Source: Arthrobacter sp. NIO-1057
GTDB lineage: Bacteria; Actinomycetota; Actinomycetes; Actinomycetales; Micrococcaceae
Assembly (NCBI RefSeq): GCF_900094805.1
Contig: NZ_FMAT01000001.1
Span: 1,002,196 to 1,066,195, forward strand
Direction: 5' to 3'
DNA length: 64,000 bases
Below, one piece after another: positions 33,056 through 43,727 of the stretch. The position numbers and the translations under genes were made by a program. A model generated the notes under the pieces. The model was not told the DNA's origin. It did not search any database and worked only from the letters and a program-made list of their open reading frames with translations. How positions within the stretch are numbered: position 1 is the first letter of the stretch; each line of letters starts with the position of its first letter.

Positions 33056-34943
33056 GGGTTGCCTTGGCACGGTCGTTGGCGTTCAGCAGCACCTTACGGA
33101 TACGAATAGCCTCTGGGGTAACCTCAACGCACTCGTCTTCGCGAGCGAATTCCAGCGACTCTTCCAGGGTCAGAGTCTGTGGTGGGGTCAGGTTCTCGAA
33201 GCTATCCGAGGAAGCTGCACGCATGTTGGTGAGCTTCTTTTCCTTGGTGATGTTCACGTCCATGTCGTCGGCGCGGGAGTTCTCGCCCACGATCATGCCC
33301 TCGTAAACCTCTTCGGTTGGCTTCACGAAGAAGCTCATGCGTTCCTGCAGGTTGATCATCGCGAATGGGGTGACCACACCAGCACGGTCGGCAACGATCG
33401 AACCGTTGATACGGTATTCGATCGGACCTGCCCATGGCTCGTAACCTTCGGCCAGCGAGGCGGCGATACCAGCGCCACGGGTTTCGGTCATGAAACGGGT
33501 ACGGAAGCCGATCAGGCCACGGGCAGGAACCATGAATTCCATGCGAACCCAGCCGGTGCCGTGGTTAGCCATATCGGTCATGCGACCCTTGCGCGATGCC
33601 ATCAGCTGGGTGATAGCACCCAGGTACTCTTCTGGCACGTCAATGGTCATGCGTTCCATTGGCTCGTGAACCTTGCCGTCAATGACCTTGGTGACAACCT
33701 GTGGCTTACCAACGGTCAGCTCGAAGCCTTCGCGTCGCATCTGCTCAACGAGGATGGCCAGAGCCAATTCGCCACGGCCCTGAACTTCCCAAGCGTCTGG
33801 ACGCTCGGTAGGCAGGATGTTCAGCGATACGTTACCGATCAGTTCCTTGTCCAGGCGATCCTTCACCTGGCGTGCGGTGACCTTGGCACCCTTGACCTTG
33901 CCAGCCAGTGGCGAGGTGTTGATACCGATGGTCATGGAGATCGCAGGTGGATCAACGGTGATCAGTGGCAGTGGCTTTGGGTTCTCCAGATCGGTGAGGG
34001 TTTCACCAATCATGATGTCTTCGATACCTGCAACTGCGACGATCTCGCCTGGACCAGCTTCTTCAGCTGGAACACGCTGCAGACCCTTGGTAGCAAGAAG
34101 CTCGGTGATCTTCACCTGCTTCATGGTGCCATCCTGGCGGGCCCAGTTAACCTGCTGGCCCTTACGCAGGGTGCCGTTGATCATGCGCAGCAGAGCCAGA
34201 CGGCCAAGGAATGGTGATGCGTCAAGGTTGGTGACGTGTGCCTGCAGAACTTCACCTTCGGTGTAGGTCGGAGCAGGAACGTGCTTGATGATGGTCTCGA
34301 ACAGTGGTTCCAGATCTTCATTGTCTGGCAGGGTGCCATCTGCTGGCTGGTTCATCGAAGCGTAACCGGCCTTGCCCGAAGCGAAGACAACAGGAACGTT
34401 CAAGATGGCGTCAAGGTCCAGATCTGGTGCTTCATCAGCTAGGTCAGAAGCCAAGCCCAGCAGCAGGTCCATGGAGTCGGAGATAACGCCGTCGATGCGG
34501 GAGTCCGGACGGTCGGTCTTGTTGACCACGATGATTACTGGCAGGTTGGCGCCCAGTGCCTTACGCAGCACGAAACGGGTCTGAGGCAGTGGGCCTTCAG
34601 ATGCGTCAACCAGCAGAACCACACCGTCAACCATGGAAAGGCCGCGCTCGACCTCGCCACCGAAGTCAGCGTGACCCGGGGTGTCGATGACGTTGATGGT
34701 CATGTTCTTGCCTTCAGCAGCTGGGCCGCTGTAGAACACGGTGGTGTTCTTAGCAAGGATGGTGATGCCCTTCTCGCGTTCCAGCTCGCCGGAGTCCATG
34801 ACGCGATCTTCGGTTTCACCATGGCTAGCGAATGCACCAGTCTGCTGGAGCATTGCGTTGACCAAGGTGGTCTTGCCGTGGTCAACGTGCGCAACGATGG
34901 CTACGTTGCGAAGTTCATCGCGACTAATGGTGTTAGCTGACAT
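33036..34943 (-). CDS. typA: Translational GTPase TypA/BipA
   Basis: A 635-residue ribosome-associated GTPase. G1 AHVDHGKTT is near residue 17, G3 DTPGHADFGGEV near 80, and G4 NKTDRPD near 135; EF-G-like domains and the BipA-specific C-terminal domain follow. ATG 34943 (MSANTISRDELRNVAI) matches the family; the frame extends 30 codons upstream without support. The family helps ribosome assembly and growth under stress or cold. It is followed by the overlapping membrane-protein gene. Confidence 0.94.
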   Translation of the reverse strand: MSANTISRDELRNVAIVAHVDHGKTTLVNAMLQQTGAFASHGETEDRVMDSGELEREKGITILAKNTTVFYSGPAAEGKNMTINVIDTPGHADFGGEVERGLSMVDGVVLLVDASEGPLPQTRFVLRKALGANLPVIIVVNKTDRPDSRIDGVISDSMDLLLGLASDLADEAPDLDLDAILNVPVVFASGKAGYASMNQPADGTLPDNEDLEPLFETIIKHVPAPTYTEGEVLQAHVTNLDASPFLGRLALLRMINGTLRKGQQVNWARQDGTMKQVKITELLATKGLQRVPAEEAGPGEIVAVAGIEDIMIGETLTDLENPKPLPLITVDPPAISMTIGINTSPLAGKVKGAKVTARQVKDRLDKELIGNVSLNILPTERPDAWEVQGRGELALAILVEQMRREGFELTVGKPQVVTKVIDGKVHEPMERMTIDVPEEYLGAITQLMASRKGRMTDMANHGTGWVRMEFMVPARGLIGFRTRFMTETRGAGIAASLAEGYEPWAGPIEYRINGSIVADRAGVVTPFAMINLQERMSFFVKPTEEVYEGMIVGENSRADDMDVNITKEKKLTNMRAASSDSFENLTPPQTLTLEESLEFAREDECVEVTPEAIRIRKVLLNANDRAKATRARARS

Positions 34944-35089
34944 GCGTGAAGGCTCACTTCCGCTCGAGGTTTTTGGGTCTAAGGAGTCGGGGCCACAGTC
35001 GACCCAACAATCCAGTTTACGCTGTTCTCGCAAATACTCCGGTGATCTGTGTCAGAACATACAAGAATTTCAAGTAAAGTCGCGGAAAA

Positions 35090-35632
35090 TCAGTGGTTGG
35101 ATTGGGTGGAAATCCAATAGCGAAGTGTCATGGAACCGTCGGCCGCCTCCAGAGATGGAAGTTGCGGATCCAGCGCTCCCCCACACCGAAGGATGGTGGC
35201 AATGGATCCAGCGTTCATACTGTCACAGGTGAGCAGCGCCCTGTCCACTCCCGCGTGTCCGACTTCGGTTAGGCCAAACTGGCACAGTGCCACCGCCACG
35301 CCACGGCGACGGTGTTCAGGCAGGACTCCATAACCAATGTGCCCACCATTTTGCCGCAGAAAGTCGTTCAGTTCGTATCGCACCGAAACACGACCCACAA
35401 GTTCACCATCATCAAAGGCACCAAAGAGTGCCGAGCGCACCCATCCATCAGGAATATGCTCCCCACGGCGACCGGCGCTCATCCGGTAGATGTAGTTGTC
35501 CCAAGACTCGGCCATCGACCACGTAGGCAAGAATTCAAAGTCATCGGCCACCATACTCTGATGCGCGTCGATGGCCTGTTGTTCATCTTGACTAGTCAGT
35601 TCACGAAATTCTAGGGATGGGTTGAGGCTCAT
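35090..35632 (-). CDS. GNAT-family N-acetyltransferase
   Basis: A 180-residue GNAT. The acetyl-CoA motif A is GYGVLPEHRRRGVAVALCQFG (Q/RxxGxG/A variant HRRRGVA) in the second half, preceded by a GRVSVRYELNDF strand. Relatives are annotated as generic acetyltransferases; the substrate is not predictable. It lies 147 bp upstream of typA and may be independently expressed. Confidence 0.8.
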   Translation of the reverse strand: MSLNPSLEFRELTSQDEQQAIDAHQSMVADDFEFLPTWSMAESWDNYIYRMSAGRRGEHIPDGWVRSALFGAFDDGELVGRVSVRYELNDFLRQNGGHIGYGVLPEHRRRGVAVALCQFGLTEVGHAGVDRALLTCDSMNAGSIATILRCGGALDPQLPSLEAADGSMTLRYWISTQSNH

Positions 35633-35676
35633 GAAACTATTCTTGCATCACATGGCACTCGCAGGATCATCACCAT

Positions 35677-36821
35677 CTAATAGTCGATGTGTTGGCCCTG
35701 GACTTCGACAAACCACCGTATCGTTCCGCCGTCGAGGCTGAATACTTTTCCGGCGTGTCCTTGTTGCTCAGTCAAATATTGAGCTGCTTGTTGTGAACGT
35801 GCACCGCTCTTGCAGACCATCACGGTGGTTCCAGTCGTGGCAGGAATTTTTTCGTGCCGGCCAGCCAACAATTCATTCAATGGCACGTGAACGCTGTGCG
35901 GAATCGAGGCAATTTCCCTCTCCCATTGCTCTCGGACATCAACAACGAGTACGTCATGGTCCTGTTCCAGAGCCTTCAATTCTGCAACGCTCAGGGTTGA
36001 AAAACTTTCATCGATCACGCAAGCAACCGACCGGTATTGCCCCAATTCAGTCACTTTTTCTCGTTGCGGGTCGGCACTAAATTCCAAGGATCGCACGCTG
36101 GCATTCAACGCGTCGTACAACCAGAGTTTTCCGCTGAGCGTGCTCCCTACTCCAGTGATCAGCTTCAATGCTTCGGTAGCCATCATCGATCCGACCACAC
36201 CACACAAAGCTCCAAAGACGCCTCCTTCGGCACAGCTTGGTACCGAATCGGCGTCCGGGACGTCGGGGAAAATATCGCGCAACATCGGACCGGTGCGGGG
36301 GTCAAAGACTGAGACCTGGCCCGAGAATTGAAAGAGCGTGCCCCACACCAGTGGAGTGCCGGTAATTTCGGCGGCATCTGATGCCAGATACCTTGTGGCG
36401 AAGTTGTCACTACCATCTATGACCAGGTCATAAGATGCGAAAAGTTCTAGTGCGTTGTCTTCGCTCAACCGTTGGTTCAACTTCGTAACGTTGACCGTGG
36501 TGTTATGTTCTTGGGCCAATCTTTGAACAGAGTCCACTTTGGGCAAACCAACATCAGATTCGCGGTGCATGATCTGACGTTGCAGATTCGAGAGTTCGAC
36601 TGTGTCATCATCCAGAACCGCCAGCTCACCAACACCAGCAGCAATAAGGTAGCTGGCAATCGGGCTACCGAGCCCGCCGGCACCAATGATCAGGACTTTG
36701 GCATTAATGATGCGTCGTTGCCCTATTTCACCCACACCAGGCAGGGTCAGGTGACGTGAATACCGGGCCAGTTGACGTGCAAGAATTCCCGTCGCCGGCT
36801 CACACAGCGGTAGGCGAGACA

Positions 36822-36822
<1 letters not shown>
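35677..36822 (-). CDS. thiF: ThiF/MoeB-type adenylyltransferase with rhodanese domain
   Basis: A 381-residue two-domain protein. The E1-like domain has the nucleotide-binding IIGAGGLGSPIASYL near residue 43, DDDTVELSNLQRQ, and Cys residues in SCAEGG and ALCG. The rhodanese domain (about 280-381) carries the active-site loop CKSGARSQQA. It should adenylate the ThiS C-terminus and pass sulfur to it for thiazole synthesis; a MoeB/MoeZ-like role in molybdopterin or thiocarboxylate chemistry is also possible. Its start overlaps the thiG stop by 1 bp. Confidence 0.9.
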
Positions 36823-37884
<1,062 letters not shown>

Positions 37885-37888
<4 letters not shown>

Positions 37889-39018
37889 TGGTGTTGCTCC
37901 ATAGGCAGAGGTGAAGAAAGGGTTGAAAAACGTTGCGGATCAACGTCATTCAGCATGGGGTTGGTAGTGATGTTTTCGGTGAGATCAGCGGTGAGGGCAG
38001 AACCCAAGGGGCTGAGTAAGACGCCGTGGCGCGAGTACCCAGTTGAAAGCACCACGTTTGGGTTTATTCGACCAATCAGTGGGCGGTCATCTGCCGTGGC
38101 TGGACGTGCTCTGGCAATGACTTCATTCAGCAAGCAGTCACTAATACCAGGCACGAGCCTTCGGGCATTGTCGAGCAAGTTATACATTGCGCCGACATGC
38201 ACTTCTGGGTTGTGGTCTTCTCGCACACTGGCACCAAGCACCAAGCTCCGATCCTTACGTGGGACCAGATACACGTGTTGGCGATGAACGATGCCACGAA
38301 CGATGCGGTTTAGAAGTGCCGGGCCGGCTGGCGCTTGGATTCTCAGAATATCTCCGTACACAGGACGTAGCGGAGGCTTCTGCACTCCCCCGACGACCCC
38401 CAAGGCTGTCGCGATAATAGTTTGATCGGCAGCGTGCAGTTGTCCAGAACTCGTGCGCACGGCGCTAGTGTTCGGGTGGTCGGTAATTACTTCTTCGACA
38501 CGTTCGTAGACGAGATTCTCTTGAAAGTATTCAAGCAGGATACGCACTACAGAGCGTGGATCGATTTGGTGATCATCCGGGCAGAGCACAGCTCCGGCAA
38601 TATTGCTGGCTAGCGCCGGCTCTAATGATCTGGCTTGGCTAGGGAGCAATTTTTCGGTAGCTAGACCTATCGAATTCTGCAGTTCAATCAGTTCGTGGAG
38701 GGCTTCGCGATCAGCAGCTTCTGCAGCAACAACAAGAGTTGAAGATTGCAAGTAATCCGGTCGGTGACCAGTGATTGACGCAATGCGGTCAACGAATTGC
38801 GGGTACAACGAATTCGATGTCGCAAGTAGCTGATGTAGTGGCCCTTGGCCCCAGACTGTCTCTGCAGCTGGTGCCAGCATTCCTGCTGCCGCGTGAGTGG
38901 CACCTTGCCCTGGGGCTGGGTCAATGATGGTGAGGGTATGACCACGCGAGCTGAGCTCAAACGCGATAGATAGACCGATGATTCCGGCACCAACAATGTT
39001 CACATGCACTGGGGGCAC
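37885..39018 (-). CDS. thiO: Glycine oxidase ThiO
   Basis: A 377-residue FAD oxidoreductase of the DAO family: NIVGAGIIGLSIAFELSSRG at the N-terminus and GATHAAAGMLAP about 30 residues later. It oxidises glycine to the iminoglycine used by ThiG. Start chosen at GTG 39018, with GGAAGGAAG just upstream at the 3' edge of a TPP riboswitch; two further GTG codons within 15 bp are alternatives. First gene of thiOSGF; thiE and thiC are not adjacent. Confidence 0.9.
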
Positions 39019-39023
39019 GCTTC

Positions 39024-39106
39024 CTTCCTACGGCGGCATGACCCGCATCAGGTGTAGCGGTCGGCTCAGTGCCCTCTCAGCCTGGTCGGTTCAGGCTCCC
39101 GCGGAG
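39024..39106 (-). promoter_or_regulatory. TPP riboswitch (THI element)
   Basis: On the minus strand the leader contains CTGAGAGGG and ACCTGATGCGGGTCATGCCG with CGTAGGAAGG at its end, the conserved cores of the thiamine pyrophosphate aptamer. The aptamer ends on the likely ribosome-binding site of thiO, and no terminator follows, so control is probably at translation initiation. Confidence 0.95.
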
Positions 39107-39192
39107 TAATTGCGATTATAAGCATGATGCATCACATAAAAGCCAACTGCAGTTGACTTAGTCTCGTCATCTTCTGTGATGTACTTGCTGGC

Positions 39193-40161
39193 ATGGAGCA
39201 TCAGACCTTTCCCGCATACTTGCCTACAGGTTCTCAACTTTTCCGCGAAGTTGTAGGTCTTGAACAGCAACTGCTGGACGTTTCGGTACGCAGCAACGAG
39301 AAGCTTCTCCTTGCTCTCTTACATGAAAATTTTCGGGAGATTGGTGCCAGCGGAAATACTTACACCAGAGACCAAGTCATTGAATTGCTCGCCCGCGAGG
39401 AACCCACTACTGCGAAGTTGCACGTTACTGATCCAGCAGTGATCCAATTAGCAACGGACCTAGTCCAAGTACGTTGGAGAACTGGTGGGCCGTGTCCTGC
39501 CTTGCGCAGTTCATTATGGTTACGCAATCAAGATCGATGGAGAATGCTTTTCCATCAAGGCACGCTGACAATCCCCATTCAAGCTGAGCCGAAGCAACAC
39601 GAGACGACAACGACTCACGATCTGGTTCAAGAATGTACAGTCAGAAAACTGCGAATCTCAGATACGCAAGAAGTATATGAGGCGTTCATTTCTCATCCAG
39701 ATATGCGACGTCAAGGAGATGCAGATACCATCGAAAAGGCACAATCTTATGTGGCTACTCTGGTCAACAATGAAAAGACGCAGTGCCCACTGGCCATCAC
39801 CATCAATGACAAATTAGTGGGATTAGTTTGTGCAACCTTGGACTCTTCAAACTCTAATGCCTGGCTCTGGTACTGGATGCACTATGAGTACCGCGGTCGT
39901 TCCTTTACCACCAGAGCTCTGGCCACGATGGTGAACTATCTCTTTGAAGTGCGTGACTTTTACCGATTGGAACTGGGCCTACGTGCAAATAACCCTGGTT
40001 CACGGCATGTGGCCGAAAACAATGGTTTTCAACGCGAGGGAATTGAACGTGGCAAGTTCCTAATAGACGGCACGAGAGTCGATGTTTACGCCTACGCCCG
40101 CCTAAGAACCGATCCACCGAGCCAAACAATCCCTTTGCCCTTACGGCGAGGAGAATTCTGA
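39193..40161 (+). CDS. Fusion of an NTF2-like (DUF4440) domain and a GNAT acetyltransferase
   Basis: A 322-residue two-domain protein. Residues about 20-125 look like DUF4440/SnoaL-type NTF2 fold (LLLALLHENFREIGASGNTYTRDQVIELL, in pieces, and RWRMLFHQGT at its end). Residues 150-310 are a RimJ/RimL-type GNAT (YWMHYEYRGRSFTTRALATMV, GLRANNPGSRHVAENNGFQREG). The substrate is unknown. It is transcribed away from the thi operon and closed by a strong terminator. The DNA is visibly more A+T-rich than the housekeeping genes to its left. Confidence 0.78.
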   Translation: MEHQTFPAYLPTGSQLFREVVGLEQQLLDVSVRSNEKLLLALLHENFREIGASGNTYTRDQVIELLAREEPTTAKLHVTDPAVIQLATDLVQVRWRTGGPCPALRSSLWLRNQDRWRMLFHQGTLTIPIQAEPKQHETTTTHDLVQECTVRKLRISDTQEVYEAFISHPDMRRQGDADTIEKAQSYVATLVNNEKTQCPLAITINDKLVGLVCATLDSSNSNAWLWYWMHYEYRGRSFTTRALATMVNYLFEVRDFYRLELGLRANNPGSRHVAENNGFQREGIERGKFLIDGTRVDVYAYARLRTDPPSQTIPLPLRRGEF

Positions 40162-40172
40162 GTCTAAATAGA

Positions 40173-40211
40173 GAAACGTCGCGGAATCCTGAAAGGATTC
40201 CGCGACGTTTC
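40173..40211. terminator. Bidirectional terminator
   Basis: A perfect 18-bp stem (40173-40190 with 40194-40211, GAAACGTCGCGGAATCCT) with a GAA loop lies between the convergent GNAT fusion and channel genes. Confidence 0.88.
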
Positions 40212-40240
40212 TTATGTCCCTAAGGTTCTGTTCGAAATGG

Positions 40241-41470
40241 TTAGATACCTGATGACGTCGGCGGAGCTGGAGGTGCCGAATCCGGACCGTCCGAGCTCAG
40301 CTTGTCGGTATCGATCTTGTTCAGTGCGCGAGCTGCGGCGTCGCGACCGCCAAGACCGAATGCAAGTGCTGCCGCAAGGGCGGCACCAATAACGATTGCA
40401 CCAAAGGCCATATTGATAATGGAGTCGGCGATTCCCATGTACTTCAAACCCATTGCCACGAACAGCGCAATGGCCGTGTAGCGGATGATCTTCGAAGCAG
40501 TGGTGTCACCCATGAACTTGCCGATCACATTGGCAACGACAAAGCCAGCGGCGATGATTGCTGCACCAAAAAGGATCTTGCCACCCAGCGCCAAAATCTC
40601 ATTGAGGATATTGGTGATTGCTGGGAAGTTCAGCATCTGAGCTGCCATCACACCAAAGAAAAGTACGATCGCAATCTTCACGATGCCGGCAATGATGCCT
40701 GATGCGCTCTTACCTTCTGGAACAACGCCCCAGCTAGCCACAACACGATCAGTTCCAACTCCGTGCAAGGTGGATTCCAGCAGCTGTCCAACAAACTTGG
40801 CGATAAGGAAACCAACTGCCAACAAGACCAGAGCCATGATGACCTGTGGGATGGCCGTGAAGACCAGCTGCAGCATCTGCTCGGCAGGCTGCGAAATGGC
40901 AGCGATGCCCAAGACCTGTAGCGCAGAAATTGCGACCACAAGCAGGATCAGAGCAAAAACAATGTTTGCGATGATGTCTACGATCTTCGCCTGGGTTTCG
41001 CGAGACTGCACTTCGTCTACTGGTTCGTCCCCTGGTGTCAGCTTGCGTACCAGAGCGCTAAAGTCGACAGTGCTCAAACCCGTAGTCAGCAACTGACGAA
41101 CAATGTTGGCGATGACGTAGCCAATGAAGAAGATGAAGCCTGCGCCGATGAGGTTCGGAATGAACGACATGACGCCGCCGAGTAGACCCTGAACCGGCGA
41201 AAGAACTTCTGAAAGCGCAAAAACTTGAAGGATAGCAACGAGGCCAAAGAGCCAAACTATCAGCCCGGCAACCTTGCCCAGAGACTCACCAATTTGAGCT
41301 CCGTCATTTCCCTGTTTCTGCAGGAACTTCACTCTGGTCACTAGTTTGGCTGCAGCCCAGCGAACGATGCGCGCTACAAGCCACGTAATGATGAGAATGA
41401 CTAGCGCAATAGCTACTTTTTGTAGCATTGACGCCCAGTCGATGTTGCCTAACACGTTCTCAGTTTGCAT
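40241..41470 (-). CDS. MscS/CmpX-like mechanosensitive channel family protein (TM-helix repeat)
   Basis: A 409-residue integral membrane protein with about nine to ten hydrophobic helices arranged as repeated TM-helix units (VAIALVILIITWLVARIV, GLIVWLFGLVAILQVF, IPNLIGAGFIFFIGYVIANIV and later copies). Such conserved-TM-helix proteins are grouped with small-conductance mechanosensitive channels. The polar C-terminus is Pro/Ser-rich. ATG 41470 is chosen because AAGGAG lies 6 nt upstream; the upstream extension is hydrophilic. Gating function is inferred from family only. Confidence 0.82.
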   Translation of the reverse strand: MQTENVLGNIDWASMLQKVAIALVILIITWLVARIVRWAAAKLVTRVKFLQKQGNDGAQIGESLGKVAGLIVWLFGLVAILQVFALSEVLSPVQGLLGGVMSFIPNLIGAGFIFFIGYVIANIVRQLLTTGLSTVDFSALVRKLTPGDEPVDEVQSRETQAKIVDIIANIVFALILLVVAISALQVLGIAAISQPAEQMLQLVFTAIPQVIMALVLLAVGFLIAKFVGQLLESTLHGVGTDRVVASWGVVPEGKSASGIIAGIVKIAIVLFFGVMAAQMLNFPAITNILNEILALGGKILFGAAIIAAGFVVANVIGKFMGDTTASKIIRYTAIALFVAMGLKYMGIADSIINMAFGAIVIGAALAAALAFGLGGRDAAARALNKIDTDKLSSDGPDSAPPAPPTSSGI

Positions 41471-41763
41471 GTCTGCTCCTTCAACGTAGGGACAACTCGA
41501 CCCTACGATGAAGGAACGGCACTGACTAGGGCAAAGAGTTGGTTTGCCGGGCTGATTCATTGGAGATAAACAGCTCCAACTACGAAAACCGTTGTCCTGA
41601 GTTAGCTATTCAACGAAAACCAAAGAAAGCTCGCATAAACACTACTGAATCGCAAAATATTTTGAAAGTTCACAAGCCGTCAATTCCGTGAATTCCCTTG
41701 GAATGACTTGTACTTTCCACATTTCAACGCTACTCAGAGTGCTCAAGACGAAGTTGTAACTCT

Positions 41764-42195
41764 TTATTCAATTACTTCGCTGACAACCGATGCGCCAAGC
41801 TCAACCGTGCGTGAAACCGTGCAGTACTTATCATGTGAAAGCTTCACAATACGCTCGACCATGCTGGCGGCCTTGCGTCCTTCTTCAGTATCTGGGAACT
41901 TCAAATCAAACCCGAGGTGAATGTCATCCATCCGGCTGGCGCCATCCTCCGAAAGTTTGTATCCGCTAGCGCGTACATCAAATTTCTCAGGTTCACTGCG
42001 ACGTGTGGTCGCGACATCAACATCAATAGAAGAACAACCTGCAATGGCAGCGAGCAATAGCTCCACTGGCGTCATCAATCCCTCGCCCTGGCCAAATTCG
42101 ATGCTGGCCCCAGTTGCGAGACTAGTGGCTGCGTACTTCCGTGATTCAGTGCGCTGAACACTAACTTCGCGAATTTCTCGGCTATTTTCACTCAT
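41764..42195 (-). CDS. OsmC/Ohr-family protein
   Basis: A 143-residue OsmC-fold protein. The peroxidatic Cys is in AIAGCSSIDV and the second Cys in HDKYCTVSRT, both positions expected for thiol peroxidases of this family. It probably reduces organic peroxides or protects against osmotic or oxidative stress. It lies 4 bp after the GNAT gene upstream on the same strand, suggesting one transcript. Confidence 0.85.
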   Translation of the reverse strand: MSENSREIREVSVQRTESRKYAATSLATGASIEFGQGEGLMTPVELLLAAIAGCSSIDVDVATTRRSEPEKFDVRASGYKLSEDGASRMDDIHLGFDLKFPDTEEGRKAASMVERIVKLSHDKYCTVSRTVELGASVVSEVIE

Positions 42196-42199
42196 GAAA

Positions 42200-42661
42200 C
42201 TATCGTGCCACGTTACGCGCCGATGAGTGGCGATGGCGCATTACGAGCCGTCGAGAAGAATCTTCAAGGGTGTTTCTATCCTTCAAGAATCCGCAAGTTT
42301 GGAAAAATTCAATGGCAAGTAAACGTTGAGTATCTAACTGAATACTAATCTCTGGGCTGTGTTCAGTGATGTGTTTGAGCAGCTCTCTGCCCACGCCCCG
42401 ATTACGAGCCTCATGTCGCACCCAAAGGATTCTGATTTCCGAATTGTCCCAAGCCGAAAACCCCAGAATCCGCTTGCCTTGCTCAGCAATACGCACCTGC
42501 AACGACTGTGAGTACACTGCTTCCAGGGCTGTGGCCACAGCGTCCAAGTCAGCGGCAGACAAGAAGTCCAAACCACCCTCAACTGAGCTTCGCCAAACAT
42601 CTAATAGGTCTGGAACTTCATCAATGCTGGTCCACTCACGAAGAACAACTCGATCTTCCAT
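42200..42661 (-). CDS. GNAT-family acetyltransferase
   Basis: A 153-residue GNAT of the PhnO/RimI-like type with acetyl-CoA motif VRHEARNRGVGRELLKHI and the C-terminal LLAIEFFQTCGF. ATG 42661 is chosen over an upstream start because AGGAAA lies 6 nt before it. It is followed at once by the OsmC gene. Confidence 0.8.
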   Translation of the reverse strand: MEDRVVLREWTSIDEVPDLLDVWRSSVEGGLDFLSAADLDAVATALEAVYSQSLQVRIAEQGKRILGFSAWDNSEIRILWVRHEARNRGVGRELLKHITEHSPEISIQLDTQRLLAIEFFQTCGFLKDRNTLEDSSRRLVMRHRHSSARNVAR

Positions 42662-42788
42662 ATGTTGTTTCCTGCTTTCCAACAACCATCGTCTGCCTTC
42701 GATGGGTTACTAGCCTGAAGACAGAGTTTACCCAACTACGATTTTCAGGACTCCACCAGATATCCAAATGTGGAGCGCGCTCTGCCTG

Positions 42789-43586
42789 CTAGCTAGTCTC
42801 GCTCCCGAAAACAGCTAACTCGTTGGCCCAAGCACGGAGTTCACGCTCGACAATTTCCCGCTGTTCAATGTGTACGTTGTGACCGGCATCTTCAATAACC
42901 TTAAAATGTAGGTTCGGATAGCGCGGTTGAAGCTGCTCTGGATCCTTGAATCCGGTGACATGATCATTTCGACCACAAACCACTGTCACTGGAAACATCA
43001 ATTGTTCTTTTCGGTGCACCGGCAACGGTTCCAGAAAATAGCGCTTGGATAATTTAGCCATCGCCCTCAGATTTGCAGATAAGAGACCGGGCAAAACCCA
43101 CCGCGAGAATTCTTCCCAGGCCCACCACGATTGAATCACGGAAACATCAGTGAAAAGTTCGCGCTCTCGCTTACTCAACGAACTCAACAATTCTTGATCT
43201 CTGACTGACACTGATTGTCTAGGTAATGTCCGTTGCTCACTCCCGGCGTACACGACCGGAGCAATAAGGAACATCCCTCGAACTGCCGGGGCGAATCTGT
43301 CAGCCATCTCTTGGCACAACAGCCCTCCCATCGAATTGCCCAATAACGCGAATGGTCGCTCACCGACGATGGAGCGGATTTCATTCTCCAGCCAATCAGC
43401 TATCTCGGGCAGTCCGCCAGCATTCGAAAGCGGTTCTCGATCCCCGAACCCAGGTAAGTCGATGTAATGCCTTTCAAAGACGTCCTTTTCGCCAAGCGCT
43501 GTGTCTAACGGCAGCAGAATTCGGTGATCAACGCCGTTGCCGTGAATCATCAAGAGTGGCAAGCCGCTTCCACGGGTCAGGTTCAT
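42789..43586 (-). CDS. Alpha/beta-fold hydrolase
   Basis: A 265-residue alpha/beta hydrolase. The oxyanion region MIHGNG is near residue 16, the nucleophile elbow is GNSMGG near 84, the acid lies in VCGRNDHV, and the histidine is in DAGHNVHIE. The catalytic triad looks intact. The substrate is unknown; relatives include esterases and C-C hydrolases. Confidence 0.85.
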   Translation of the reverse strand: MNLTRGSGLPLLMIHGNGVDHRILLPLDTALGEKDVFERHYIDLPGFGDREPLSNAGGLPEIADWLENEIRSIVGERPFALLGNSMGGLLCQEMADRFAPAVRGMFLIAPVVYAGSEQRTLPRQSVSVRDQELLSSLSKRERELFTDVSVIQSWWAWEEFSRWVLPGLLSANLRAMAKLSKRYFLEPLPVHRKEQLMFPVTVVCGRNDHVTGFKDPEQLQPRYPNLHFKVIEDAGHNVHIEQREIVERELRAWANELAVFGSETS

Positions 43587-43689
43587 TTGTGGTGCTCAAT
43601 TCCGTCTTCAAAAATAGTGGGAGCAAGGATTCTATTTCGCTCCGTGCATACGCTCATCGGCTGGTCTAACTTGAAAATGTGAATAAGCA

Positions 43690-43716
43690 CAGCAGATTTC
43701 GACCACGACTCTGCTG
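43690..43716 (-). terminator. Weak terminator-like hairpin after the VOC gene
   Basis: A 7-bp stem CAGCAGA/TCTGCTG with an inner TCG/CGA pairing lies 12 bp after the VOC gene end on the minus strand; TTATTCACATTTTC follows. Confidence 0.45.
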
Positions 43717-43727
43717 CATTTTGGATC

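Noticed and set aside
33561-34217. 218-residue plus-strand ORF across typA
   Set aside because: Antisense to TypA GTPase; no recognisable fold or start signal.
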